64,000 bases of DNA, taken from NCBI RefSeq assembly GCF_026684035.1, contig NZ_CP113361.1, forward strand, positions 1,984,001 through 2,048,000, given 5' to 3'. Made by a program: the position numbers and the translations under genes. Source of the stretch: Methanogenium organophilum. GTDB lineage: Archaea; Halobacteriota; Methanomicrobia; Methanomicrobiales; Methanomicrobiaceae. The notes under the pieces were generated by a model. That model worked only from the letters and a program-made list of their open reading frames with translations. It did no database searches and had not been told where the DNA came from. Below are positions 26,082 through 34,615 of the stretch, one piece after another; the stretch's first letter is position 1, and each line of letters starts with the position of its first letter.

Positions 26082-26342
26082 CCAGACATACTTTTTTAGT
26101 GTTTCTTCAAGGGTGTTACCTGGTGTGATTCCTTCAAATCGTTCTTTTTCTGTATCATCGACAAGAATCAGAATGGTGGGTGTAACCTTCAGTGTATATT
26201 TCTGAATGGCTCCTTCGGTTCGTACCGCATCAATATCTTTTATTGAAATTCCCAGTTTTTCTTCAATTTCCTGATTGATTGCTTTTTGTTCATCGCACCC
26301 AGAACACCCGTCCTGATGGAAACAAAGTATCTCTACTGACAT
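26076..26342 (-). CDS. Thioredoxin/glutaredoxin-like protein (CSGC)
   Basis: 88 residues. A thioredoxin fold with redox motif CSGC (QDGCSGCDEQK, C14/C17) and the cis-proline segment KVTPTILIL. It may reduce disulfides in the cytoplasm; methanogens have several such short redoxins. It is probably co-directional with the FKBP-like gene upstream (41 bp gap). Confidence 0.85.
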   Translation of the reverse strand: MSVEILCFHQDGCSGCDEQKAINQEIEEKLGISIKDIDAVRTEGAIQKYTLKVTPTILILVDDTEKERFEGITPGNTLEETLKKYVWL

Positions 26343-26382
26343 ATTGATAAAATGGAAAAAAGAGTATTTGAAAGTGTTCGTT

Positions 26383-27060
26383 TCAGACTATCTGCTCGAT
26401 AGCAATGTCTGCAGATGCATATCCATACTGCACAGTCAAAGTGTCGTTCTCCATTTCAACGATCTTTGCCATCCTGGTAGCAACAGTCTCAGGCGCTGTT
26501 TCATTGTCGAGGACAATTTCCGGTTGTGGTGCAAATCCGAGCGGAATCCACATTCCTATTTCTGCTTCTGAATAGTTGCCACCGATGAGCGTATACTGTT
26601 CTGCTGTCATATCCCGAACCATTGCCTCTCCGAATGGGAAGGGAACCGTCTTTGTATCCCCTTCATGCATACCTTTTGCTCCATCGGCAATGGCAGTCAG
26701 TTCCGGTTCAAAGAGGGCATAGGATGTAACACCGGCAGGGTACATATACACCTCAATTGGAACAATAAAGTCAGAATAATTCTGACCTATGACCATCTGC
26801 ATGGGTTGTGAGACGCCTGCTATTACGCCTTCATTTTCAATTATTGTTTCTTCTGATGAAAGGACAGGCACGCCGCTATCGTCACGGATTGTGTAACTGA
26901 CAACGATACCTGATCCATCTGCTGCTGTTTTAAATATCGAGAAAAAACCCATTGTAAGGGTAAACCCGAGCACACATGATATCAGAATGAAGACAACAAA
27001 TACCCGAGTAAGGGTTTTTGTCCAGTCATCATTTTTCTTTGCGCTCTTCTGTTTTGCCAT
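26383..27060 (-). CDS. Membrane-anchored FKBP-like protein
   Basis: 225 residues. A basic N-terminus (MAKQKSAKKNDD), one membrane helix (about 17-42), then an external domain starting VVSYTIRDDSGVPVLSS. The segment KGMHEGDTKTVPFPFGEAM resembles the FKBP flap (G(M/L)..G..K.V.VPPE.A.G) seen in slow FKBP-type prolyl isomerases. The insert-in-flap architecture is plausible but cannot be shown by eye. It would act outside the membrane in folding exported proteins. Confidence 0.65.
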   Translation of the reverse strand: MAKQKSAKKNDDWTKTLTRVFVVFILISCVLGFTLTMGFFSIFKTAADGSGIVVSYTIRDDSGVPVLSSEETIIENEGVIAGVSQPMQMVIGQNYSDFIVPIEVYMYPAGVTSYALFEPELTAIADGAKGMHEGDTKTVPFPFGEAMVRDMTAEQYTLIGGNYSEAEIGMWIPLGFAPQPEIVLDNETAPETVATRMAKIVEMENDTLTVQYGYASADIAIEQIV

Positions 27061-27225
27061 TAGTATTATTTCAACCCTTTACCGTATTAAACATGTATAT
27101 TGTCGTATGTCTGTTCGGCCAATCATGGGATTTAAGTCAGGAAACATTTATCCCGTTTACTGTCGGTATCAGTATCTGTCGATCTGTGGTTATGGCGGAG
27201 GATCGTCGGTAATGGAGAAGGTAGT

Positions 27226-27696
27226 ATGATTCGAAGAAGGAGATATCCGTTTGCTCTTCTCTGGAATGAAATTGATGAACTGATGGCAGAATGGGAGTCG
27301 CGTGTGCAGAACACGGTGGCTACCGGAGCATCGCTTCCTTCAATGGTCGGACCAGCGCTTAAACGGGAATTCAGGGTTGATGTGAGAGAGGAAATGGACG
27401 AAGTAATTGTCACTGCAGACCTCCCCGGGGTTGATAAAAACAATGTTGTTATTCGACTGGTAACGCCTCTCAATATCGAAATATCTGTTGCGAAAAAGAC
27501 AGAACCTACGGAGGAGGGGGCTGATGTATATGACTATTATACCCGCGAACGTCTTTCAGGCAACCTGCATCGCATTGTTTCTCTTCCGGCAGAAGTAATA
27601 GATGAGAACGCCAGTGCATCTTTCCGTAACGGGGTGCTGGAAATACGTCTCAGAAAAGCAATTCCAGAGTCCGGGAGTGTCATTCCCATTGATTAA
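27226..27696 (+). CDS. hsp20: Small heat-shock protein (Hsp20/alpha-crystallin)
   Basis: 156 residues. The alpha-crystallin domain includes FRVDVREEMDEVIVTADLPG and the C-terminal strand ASFRNGVLEIRLRKA, followed by the IxI-type tail SVIPID. The divergent 165 bp region shared with the FKBP-like gene probably contains both promoters; GGAGAAGGTAGT precedes the ATG. It is an ATP-independent chaperone holdase. Confidence 0.95.
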   Translation: MIRRRRYPFALLWNEIDELMAEWESRVQNTVATGASLPSMVGPALKREFRVDVREEMDEVIVTADLPGVDKNNVVIRLVTPLNIEISVAKKTEPTEEGADVYDYYTRERLSGNLHRIVSLPAEVIDENASASFRNGVLEIRLRKAIPESGSVIPID

Positions 27697-27760
27697 TATT
27701 TTTGGTTAATTGAAGGGCCTTTTCCCGAATAATTATGTCTGGTTGGAGTAAATAGTGTGA

Positions 27761-28549
27761 ATGATGGACAAAAAGAAGGTCCGCGATTATATGACATACG
27801 ATGTTGTCTCTATTGATGCGCAGGGGACGGCAAAAGATATCATAAATGCAATTCGTGATACGCATCATGATGGATTTCCTGTGATTGATAACCGGAAGGT
27901 GGTTGGTTATGTTTCTGCCCGTGATATTCTCTTTGTTTATCCTCATACTCCGGTTGAGAGGATCATGTCCCGTCACCTGATTGTGGCAGCCCCGGATATG
28001 GATATTAATGACGCTGCCCGTGTTATATTCAGGTCTGGTATCCAGAAACTCCCTGTGGTTGATGATGAGAACAATCTCATCGGGATTATTTCAAATGCTG
28101 ATGTAATCCGTTCTCAGATTGAACATGTGTCACCGGATAAGGTGTTCAAGTTCATCGATACGCTTCGACAGCTGCATGATGTAGATCCTGCACTGGTTCG
28201 GGAACGAGTACCGATAAATGACCTTCTCCCCACGCAGTCAAAGATTTACCAGGATGAACTCGAAGGGAGAATGTATGAAATAAAAAAAGGCCTTGCCGAA
28301 CCTCTTATTGTTGTCCGACGTCCCGGAAGGCTTGTTCTTGTAGATGGGCACCACCGGGCTGTTGCAGCCCACCGCCTCGGGATACAGGAATTGGATGCCT
28401 ATATTATCGAAATTGATGAGGATATTGAACTCGGTCTTGAACGAACGGCCCGGGAAATGAAACTCTCAACTCTTGATGACATTAAAATCCTCGACTATGC
28501 ACGTCATCCCCTTGTTGCGGTGACCCACCGGCTGGTCAGGCACAGTTAA
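27761..28549 (+). CDS. CBS-domain pair fused to ParB-like domain
   Basis: 262 residues. Two CBS domains (VRDYMTYDVVSIDAQGTAKD and IMSRHLIVAAPDMDIND) are followed by a ParB/sulfiredoxin-like domain at about 140-240 (VPINDLLPTQSKIYQ; VRRPGRLVLVDGHHRAVAAH). The fusion is known in archaea and is thought to sense an adenine nucleotide and act on an unknown substrate. An ATG at 27764 immediately follows the first ATG. It converges with the nucleotidyltransferase gene, overlapping by 4 nt. Confidence 0.88.
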   Translation: MMDKKKVRDYMTYDVVSIDAQGTAKDIINAIRDTHHDGFPVIDNRKVVGYVSARDILFVYPHTPVERIMSRHLIVAAPDMDINDAARVIFRSGIQKLPVVDDENNLIGIISNADVIRSQIEHVSPDKVFKFIDTLRQLHDVDPALVRERVPINDLLPTQSKIYQDELEGRMYEIKKGLAEPLIVVRRPGRLVLVDGHHRAVAAHRLGIQELDAYIIEIDEDIELGLERTAREMKLSTLDDIKILDYARHPLVAVTHRLVRHS

Positions 28550-29736
28550 GAGCCTGAAGAGTGTGTTTCATAGTCAGGATTTAGATAGTCCTCGGTAACG
28601 ACACTCTGTTCCGGAATAACTGCTTCCGGCCATATCCGCGTTTTTGAGTGTACGATGCTGCCCCGTTTTATGACAGAACGGGGCCCGATAACCGTATCAT
28701 TTTCAATATTACACTGTTCGCGTATCGCTGCCTCGTTATCAATAATGCTCCCGCTGATTGTAGTGTCTGTCCCGATGTGGACATTATCATAAATTGATGA
28801 CGAGAATATTTTTACACCTTCACGAATAACGCAGTCATTTCCAAGAGATGTATAAGGGCCGATTATGACACTGTTACCAATAACAGTGCCGGATCCAATG
28901 GATACAGGGCCGATGATCTTTGAACTTTCCCCAATTACAACGCCTTCGCCGAAATGAACCGGTCCATGAACAGTTGCCCCCTTAATGGTGATATCACCGG
29001 ATATATTGGTGTATGACATCTCCTGAAGTTTCCAGTGCTCTGCTTCGCGCAGGGAACGGGGACTTCCCACATCAGACCAGTTGCCCCGTGCAAGCCACCC
29101 AGAAATATGGGTTTGCGGTTGTTCCATCAGAATGGGGAAGAGATTTTTGGCAAAGTCGAACTTCGTATTTTCCGGGATATAGTCGAAGATCTCCGGATTA
29201 CATACATAGATACCCGTACTCGCAAGATTTGAAAAGATCTGGCCCGGAGATGGTTTCTCCGCAAAACGCTTGATTTCATAATTGACATCAATCTCTGCAA
29301 TACCGTATTCAGACGGCTCGTCAATCGAGATAAGACCGATTGAAACAGTTGCATCCCCACGGAGATGTTCCCGGTAGAACTGGAGGAGATCGATGTCTGT
29401 GATATGGTCTCCCCCCACCACCAGAAATGGTGAATCGTTTAAGTATTCCTCCGCATTTTTTACACTCCCTGCCGTTCCCAGTTTGACAGGGTCGCGCACA
29501 TAGGTAATGTCGGCGCCAAAGAGTGAGCCGTCACCAAGAGTATTTTGTATGTCGTCCCCCTTGTAGCCCAGTGTGACCACAATATCGGTAAACCCGAGAT
29601 TCGCCAGATGGTCAACGAGGTGGATTATTGAAGGGGTATTAACAATTGGGATGCAGGGTTTTGGCCGTTCAAAGGTCAGCGGCCGCAGGCGGGTCCCCTC
29701 CCCGCCGCACATGATGCATACCTTCATACAACACAT
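28546..29736 (-). CDS. NDP-sugar pyrophosphorylase (GlmU/GMPP-like)
   Basis: 396 residues from ATG 29736 (MCCMKVCIMCGGEGTRLRPL), chosen because GAGGT lies 8 nt upstream; the longer frame to 29805 adds 23 residues without homology. The nucleotidyltransferase domain shows GGEGTRLRPLTFERPKP and VVGGDHITDID; the C-terminal part is a left-handed beta-helix of hexapeptide repeats (about 250-380). It activates a sugar 1-phosphate (mannose-1-P or glucose-1-P) for glycan or cell-envelope synthesis. The exact substrate is unknown. Confidence 0.88.
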   Translation of the reverse strand: MCCMKVCIMCGGEGTRLRPLTFERPKPCIPIVNTPSIIHLVDHLANLGFTDIVVTLGYKGDDIQNTLGDGSLFGADITYVRDPVKLGTAGSVKNAEEYLNDSPFLVVGGDHITDIDLLQFYREHLRGDATVSIGLISIDEPSEYGIAEIDVNYEIKRFAEKPSPGQIFSNLASTGIYVCNPEIFDYIPENTKFDFAKNLFPILMEQPQTHISGWLARGNWSDVGSPRSLREAEHWKLQEMSYTNISGDITIKGATVHGPVHFGEGVVIGESSKIIGPVSIGSGTVIGNSVIIGPYTSLGNDCVIREGVKIFSSSIYDNVHIGTDTTISGSIIDNEAAIREQCNIENDTVIGPRSVIKRGSIVHSKTRIWPEAVIPEQSVVTEDYLNPDYETHSSGS

Positions 29737-29828
29737 GTTGTCGTACCTCGGGTTAAATCCTGTCGGTATGGGTGTGCGATGTGGGCAAAACCGATAGAAT
29801 AACATAGGATTCCTCCCATTCTCCAGAT

Positions 29829-30311
29829 ATGGAGCATGAGGATTTCACCTGCACGATGTGTGGCAGGTGCTGCTTTGGTATGGGTAAATATGTGAAGGCG
29901 ATTGGACAGATGGGGGCCGGCCAGGTTGCCGTGAAACATGAAATATCGGGAGAAACCTGTTATGCAACGATACCCCGGAAATATCGCGATGATTTTGATT
30001 TTGCAGAGGCACGTTCGGTAACCGAAGGGTGGTGCCCGTTTCTTATTGAGGAGGACGGCGAGTATCCCTGTATCATCTTTGATACTGCTCCAAAGTTCTG
30101 CAGGGATTTTCAGTGCTGCAGAATGAGGGTATTTGATGCGGATGGAACACCTGTTGCACGGGTAAAAGGGAAAGGTTCCGTTCTCACAGATGATAATGTG
30201 TTCTCTGAATGGTGGAAGACAACAATTGCTACGCTGCCTGATGATAGCTGGGAAGAAGGGGCTTCATCGCTTTTGAAACAAAAGGGATACCGTGCGGTCT
30301 GGTATGAATGA
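29829..30311 (+). CDS. YkgJ-type cysteine-cluster protein
   Basis: 160 residues with CTMCGRCCFGMG near the N-terminus and further cysteines WCPFL, YPCII and FCRDFQCCRMR: the CxxCxxCC...C pattern of the YkgJ/UPF0153 zinc- or Fe-binding family. Its end overlaps the start of the next small gene by 8 nt, so the two are probably translated together. The function is unknown. Confidence 0.83.
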   Translation: MEHEDFTCTMCGRCCFGMGKYVKAIGQMGAGQVAVKHEISGETCYATIPRKYRDDFDFAEARSVTEGWCPFLIEEDGEYPCIIFDTAPKFCRDFQCCRMRVFDADGTPVARVKGKGSVLTDDNVFSEWWKTTIATLPDDSWEEGASSLLKQKGYRAVWYE

Positions 30312-30570
30312 GAAAGAATACCGGTTACTGAAAACAGTCGATGGTACGGTTCAGTGCCTGCCGGGAAAAAAGGAAGAAATTGTCCGGTGCAGGTTCTGTA
30401 TCCATTCAAAACAGTTCCTCCAGGGGAGAAGGTGGGTTCCCTCCCCTGCAAGAGCGTTCTGTCTTGCATCACGCACAACGACGAATGTCGATCTCAGTTG
30501 TGTGACTGCAGTATGCTGCAACGATATGCGTGGTGAGGGTTTCTCCAGTGTGTTAAATGTCATCAGCTGA
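30304..30570 (+). CDS. Small cysteine-containing protein
   Basis: 88 residues, MNEKEYRLLKTVDGTVQCLP at the N-terminus. A pair VRCRFCIHSKQ (CxxC) and later LSCVTAVCCND suggest a metal-binding module. The start overlaps the stop of the YkgJ-type gene and the end overlaps the convergent cobQ by 18 nt. I do not recognise the family; spacing and cysteine pattern argue that it is real rather than a shadow. Confidence 0.55.
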   Translation: MNEKEYRLLKTVDGTVQCLPGKKEEIVRCRFCIHSKQFLQGRRWVPSPARAFCLASRTTTNVDLSCVTAVCCNDMRGEGFSSVLNVIS

Positions 30571-32049
30571 AGGTCTGCTTTCCGGATCCGGAACGCCTGT
30601 CTGTGCAATTGCAATGAGTGTTTCTATATCCAGGGAAATTTCATACCGGTGTGCCACGGCATCATATATGGTGTCATCATATATTGGATTGGCCGCTTCG
30701 GCAGGGATGTATTCTCTGCCTTTTTTCTCAGAAATACAGGAAAGAAGCGCATGCACAGCATTTTGGTTCAGAAAGAGGCCATGCATGTATGTCCCAAATA
30801 CCTGTCCGTCATGAGAAACCGCCCCCTCATCTTCAAACGCTCTTCTGCATTCTCCTACTGAGGTCTCTCCGGAGTGTATTTCATACCCGCTGACACTGCC
30901 CATTCTCCGGAGAATCGGGGAATGTTCGAGGGGCGTGCGGGTAACCTGAACGGTTGTTTTTGTATATTCAGAAAATGTTGTTGTGATATCCAGTAGTCCG
31001 AGACCCTGGTATGTCCCAACGTGTGATTCGTGGCCGGAATCGATGATTGTTTTGCCCAGTATCTGGTATCCGCCGCAGATGCCGATGATAGGGATGCCGG
31101 ATGTATGAGCGTCAGATATCTGGTCTGCACATCCCGAATCATACAGATGTTGCAGGTCTGCAATGGTGTTTTTTGTGCCGGGGATAATGATGCAGTCAAA
31201 GGATGAGAGTACTGCACCCGGCTGTACGTATTCAACAGATGCCTGCTGTTCCAAAAGTTCAAAATCGGTGAAATTAGATATCTGTGGGAGACGAAGTATC
31301 GCAATTCTGATGCCTGTTTTATCTGTCTTTTTGTCTTTGAGAGAAAGAGAATCCTCACTTGGCAAAGCGATGTCAAAGAAGGGAATGACTCCCAGAACAG
31401 GGATCCCGGATTGTTCTTCAATGAATTGTTTCCCTTTTTCAAAAAGCCGGAAATCCCCGCAGAATTTGTTGATGATGATACCACGTACATTCTGGCGGAC
31501 ATCATCCGGCAACAGCATCAGGGTTCCCAACACCTGTGCGAACACCCCACCGCGTTCAATGTCAGCAACAAGAATGATGGGAAGGCGGAGATTTTGTGCA
31601 AGGAGGATATTTGCAATGTCGCGGTCATACAGATTGCATTCTGCAGCCCCGCCTGCGCCTTCAATCACAACCATGTCATGTGCGTCCTGGAGTTCCCAGA
31701 ATGCCTGGAGGGCAATATTCAAAAGAGTCTCTGTTTCTTGATAATATTCTCCAATGCGTACATCACGGAACGGCTTGCCAAGAAGAACAATCTGTGATTC
31801 TCCATCTCCTTTTGGTTTCAGAAGTATAGGGTTCATTCTGGCAGAGGGTATTATCCGTGACGCGAATGCCTGGACTGCCTGGGCAATGCCAATTTCATCA
31901 CCAGATGGTGTCACATATGAATTCAGGCTCATATTCTGTGATTTGAACGGTGCAACATGATATCCGTGATTTGTGAGAATCCGGCATATGGCAGTGGCAG
32001 TGATACTTTTCCCAACGTGGGATGCAGTTCCAAGAATCATCAGGGACAT
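30553..32049 (-). CDS. cobQ: Cobyric acid synthase
   Basis: About 498 residues from ATG 32049 (MSLMILGTASHVGKSITATA); ATG 32067 is in frame but lacks homology. The N-terminal P-loop-like amidotransferase ATPase domain (SHVGKS; SQNMSLNSYVT) precedes a class-I GATase with Cys nucleophile in IIGICGGYQILGK and catalytic His in GTYMHGLF. It amidates adenosylcobyrinic acid a,c-diamide four times on the way to adenosylcobalamin or the methanogen corrinoid. It is divergent from the eIF1 gene. Confidence 0.95.
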   Translation of the reverse strand: MSLMILGTASHVGKSITATAICRILTNHGYHVAPFKSQNMSLNSYVTPSGDEIGIAQAVQAFASRIIPSARMNPILLKPKGDGESQIVLLGKPFRDVRIGEYYQETETLLNIALQAFWELQDAHDMVVIEGAGGAAECNLYDRDIANILLAQNLRLPIILVADIERGGVFAQVLGTLMLLPDDVRQNVRGIIINKFCGDFRLFEKGKQFIEEQSGIPVLGVIPFFDIALPSEDSLSLKDKKTDKTGIRIAILRLPQISNFTDFELLEQQASVEYVQPGAVLSSFDCIIIPGTKNTIADLQHLYDSGCADQISDAHTSGIPIIGICGGYQILGKTIIDSGHESHVGTYQGLGLLDITTTFSEYTKTTVQVTRTPLEHSPILRRMGSVSGYEIHSGETSVGECRRAFEDEGAVSHDGQVFGTYMHGLFLNQNAVHALLSCISEKKGREYIPAEAANPIYDDTIYDAVAHRYEISLDIETLIAIAQTGVPDPESRPSADDI

Positions 32050-32171
32050 GTCGATTAAACAATTCAATTTTATATGTGGTAAATATTTTTGATTTGTTTC
32101 CGGTCCGTAACATTGTAGAATAGTATTCCGGATCTGGATTGATGAACGAATATTCAGCTACCCATGCCAAC

Positions 32172-32182
32172 AAATATATAAC
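32172..32182 (+). promoter_or_regulatory. TATA-like box for the eIF1-like gene
   Basis: AAATATATAAC lies about 25-33 nt upstream of the ATG at 32205. Confidence 0.45.
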
Positions 32183-32204
32183 CAAAGCATGAAGGTACAT
32201 GGTA

Positions 32205-32510
32205 ATGACTGGAGGTATATGTCCAAAGTGCGGACTGCCAAAAGAGCTCTGTATCTGTGAAGAAGTAGCTAAAGAACAGCAGCAGATTAGTGTTAAGATA
32301 AACCGGCGCCGGTACGGCAAAGAGGTTACTGTGGTTGATGGTCTTGATCCATATGACATTGACCTTGATGAACTGCAGAAGTACCTCAAGGGAAAACTTG
32401 CCTGTGGCGGTACCGTAAAAGGAAATTCAATTGAGCTTCAGGGGAATCATCGCGAACGAGTGAAGAAACTTCTCCTTGATAAAGGATATAAGCTCGATAA
32501 TATCAACTGA
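32205..32510 (+). CDS. sui1: Translation initiation factor aIF1 (SUI1)
   Basis: 101 residues. ATG 32205 is preferred because AAGGT lies 8 nt upstream; ATG 32199 is also in frame. A zinc-binding [13 protein letters not shown] start precedes the SUI1 fold ([40 protein letters not shown]). aIF1 monitors start-codon selection on the small subunit. The transcript is followed by a strong hairpin at 32526-32563. Confidence 0.95.
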   Translation: MTGGICPKCGLPKELCICEEVAKEQQQISVKINRRRYGKEVTVVDGLDPYDIDLDELQKYLKGKLACGGTVKGNSIELQGNHRERVKKLLLDKGYKLDNIN

Positions 32511-32525
32511 TTAAATGGAGACCGT

Positions 32526-32563
32526 GTGATAATTTTCCTCTAATCGTTAAGGGAAATTATCAC
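32526..32563 (+). terminator. Hairpin downstream of aIF1
   Basis: 13-bp stem (GTGATAATTTTCC with GGGAAATTATCAC, one G-U pair) with a 12-nt loop, beginning 16 nt after the stop codon. No T-run follows directly, so it may stabilise the 3' end rather than terminate. Confidence 0.55.
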
Positions 32564-32632
32564 CTGCCTGCCACCATGAAATGAACAGTCTATTATGGCT
32601 GAACAGGGCCTGAAACATTTGTTTAGGGTTCC

Positions 32633-32647
32633 TTTTTTTAAAAAAAG
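32633..32647. terminator. Bidirectional T/A-tract between convergent genes
   Basis: A TTTTTTTAAAAAAA palindrome lies between the end of the aIF1 transcript (plus) and the end of the T2SF gene (minus). It would provide a T-run on both strands, which archaeal polymerase terminates on. Confidence 0.5.
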
Positions 32648-32661
32648 ATTAACGGGTATTT

Positions 32662-33672
32662 TCAGATGAAGAGTCTGAATGCAACCCATCCTATGATTAC
32701 CATGACAACAGAGTATTTCAGCCCGGCAACTGCCCGTCCCTCACCCATCTGTCCCGCTACAAGACCTGAAAAAAAGCCCTGAATGACGGATGCATGGAGG
32801 AAAAGACGTCGGTAAAATTCCATGTCAATTGCCGCTCCAAACCCGGTTCCACTGCCTCCGGACTGTGTTACTGCCTCGCCTGCCTCTGCCATTGTATCCA
32901 GAAATGTTCCGGTCATGACAGCAATCACGAAGAGGAAGACAAGATAGGAAACAAGTACGATAATCACATAAATGAGCATATTATTGCGTCGCTCTGTTTC
33001 AAGGTTGACAAACTCATAACTGTCATTTGCGGCAGCACGCAGGACTTCACTCACATCCCCACCTGCCCTGCTCGCTTTTGCGATGAGATCAACACTCCTC
33101 TGCGCAAGTGGTGTGCCTATCCGCTCACCAAACTGGTAGATTGCATCGACGAAGGGAATATTCCATGACATCTCTGCGTCCAGTTTTTTGATATACTGGG
33201 TGAGGGTTCCATATTCACCATCTGCAACAACATGAATCGCATTGGGGAGTGTCATTCCGCTTTCATTCATACCTGCCACATCACGGAAAAAATTCGGCAG
33301 CGTAATATTGAGATTTCTCATTCTTGTTGAGTCTTTTAGATCCAGTATGGCAAGGGGAATTGTTGCAATCAGCACTGCCAGAAGGAAGTAATCATCAATA
33401 CCAGTTGTCGTTAGTGCAAGGAAAACTCCTAATTTACTCACCTGGATTATCAACCCGATCATGAATACAATGATTGCGATTGGGATTGTGAGAATCAGAA
33501 TATTTATTGGTTTTTCGGTAAGCATCTGAACCGGATGATGCAGGAATTTTCCCATGCCCTCCGTTGAACGGTGCCGCTCTTCCACCCGTGCAATTATATC
33601 TTCATCCTTTTGGATTTCTTGTGTATTTTCGCGTGTATTGTCTTCCGGTTTTTTTGTATCAAATATTTTCAT
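32662..33672 (-). CDS. FlaJ/TadC-like type II secretion F-domain membrane protein
   Basis: 336 residues. A T2SF-like helical domain (about 125-235) sits between membrane helices at about 55-80, 90-110, 230-255 and 310-335. The cytoplasmic N-terminus (1-50) is charged. The domain segment GMTLPNAIHVVADGEYG is T2SF-like. In archaeal pili and archaella, FlaJ forms the platform under the ATPase; here two half-size proteins replace one. It is the last gene of the minus-strand run, 1 nt after the previous one. Confidence 0.78.
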   Translation of the reverse strand: MKIFDTKKPEDNTRENTQEIQKDEDIIARVEERHRSTEGMGKFLHHPVQMLTEKPINILILTIPIAIIVFMIGLIIQVSKLGVFLALTTTGIDDYFLLAVLIATIPLAILDLKDSTRMRNLNITLPNFFRDVAGMNESGMTLPNAIHVVADGEYGTLTQYIKKLDAEMSWNIPFVDAIYQFGERIGTPLAQRSVDLIAKASRAGGDVSEVLRAAANDSYEFVNLETERRNNMLIYVIIVLVSYLVFLFVIAVMTGTFLDTMAEAGEAVTQSGGSGTGFGAAIDMEFYRRLFLHASVIQGFFSGLVAGQMGEGRAVAGLKYSVVMVIIGWVAFRLFI

Positions 33673-33673
33673 T

Positions 33674-34615
33674 CTACACCTCCGGAGTCATTGAGCTGAT
33701 AAGAATCACAAACATGATGCTGCCCAGTGGAATTATTGCATAAATCACCGCATACAGAAACAGGGGGTCTGTTTCACCGCTGATTGTTGACATGATTGAC
33801 TGAAGAATGATAAGAAACAGTGTTCCCGCAACCAGTGCTGTTACATACGACTCCGAGATTAATCCAAGAGTTTCAAGGAATGTCTTCTGTTCCAGCCGGT
33901 TTTCCCGGGTATATTGTTCTGACTTGGTACGGAAATATTCTGTCAGATTACTTCCTGATGAAATACTTGCCGTTGCCCCCTGGAGAAAGTCACGCATTCT
34001 GCCACTGGGAGTATACTGACCGGCAATTCTCAGGGCATCCAGAAGGTCTTTTCCAAAAATATCAATTTCACGGGATATATATCGCGCTTCGACAGCACTT
34101 TCTCCATAGATCTTACTCTGTCCGAGCAGTCGGAATACTTCTGCCGGGGTGATTCCTGCTGTTGACATCGCAGTAATGTAGTTAATTGCATACGGAAGCG
34201 TTGCATCGATGTTTCTCTTTCTCTCTCCTGCCATGATTCCAGGGTATATGAGAAATACCGCATATGTAATTCCTCCGAATACAAGGAGGCAGACAGCCAT
34301 AACGATTGCCGCACCGATTACAATTTTAAACGGGTTGAGGGCCATGATGAAATCGGGCAGACTTCCATAATAGACGATTAAGTCCGGAAGGCGGAATATG
34401 TATGTCACAAAACCAATCAGAAGTCCGAATATCAGTCCGACAATTGCTGACGTGATATAAGCCGTTGACATATATGCTTCAAACGGCACGGTCATCCGTG
34501 CGCGCATCATGTCATTACGTAAAAAGAGAAAGTCATCTCTTTTTGCTTTCATACGCTCTCCAAGAAGGTTGAAACACACTCTCTCGTAACTATTCATAGA
34601 GGTCACTCCTGACAA
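33674..34615 (-). CDS. FlaJ/TadB-like type II secretion F-domain membrane protein
   Basis: 313 residues. Membrane helices at about 45-75, 95-125, 240-265 and 280-305; T2SF-like segment TAGITPAEVFRLLGQSKIYG. Its start overlaps the end of the ATPase gene by 26 nt, indicating coupled translation. With the next gene it makes a two-gene platform (TadB/TadC-like arrangement). No helix pattern suggests a pilin. Confidence 0.78.
   Translation of the reverse strand: MSGVTSMNSYERVCFNLLGERMKAKRDDFLFLRNDMMRARMTVPFEAYMSTAYITSAIVGLIFGLLIGFVTYIFRLPDLIVYYGSLPDFIMALNPFKIVIGAAIVMAVCLLVFGGITYAVFLIYPGIMAGERKRNIDATLPYAINYITAMSTAGITPAEVFRLLGQSKIYGESAVEARYISREIDIFGKDLLDALRIAGQYTPSGRMRDFLQGATASISSGSNLTEYFRTKSEQYTRENRLEQKTFLETLGLISESYVTALVAGTLFLIILQSIMSTISGETDPLFLYAVIYAIIPLGSIMFVILISSMTPEV

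Noticed and set aside
29737-29805. N-terminal extension of the nucleotidyltransferase
   Set aside because: No homology, and a Shine-Dalgarno sequence precedes ATG 29736.
30855-31505. 216-codon open frame on the minus strand
   Set aside because: Different frame of the same strand as cobQ; cobQ motifs are continuous through this region.
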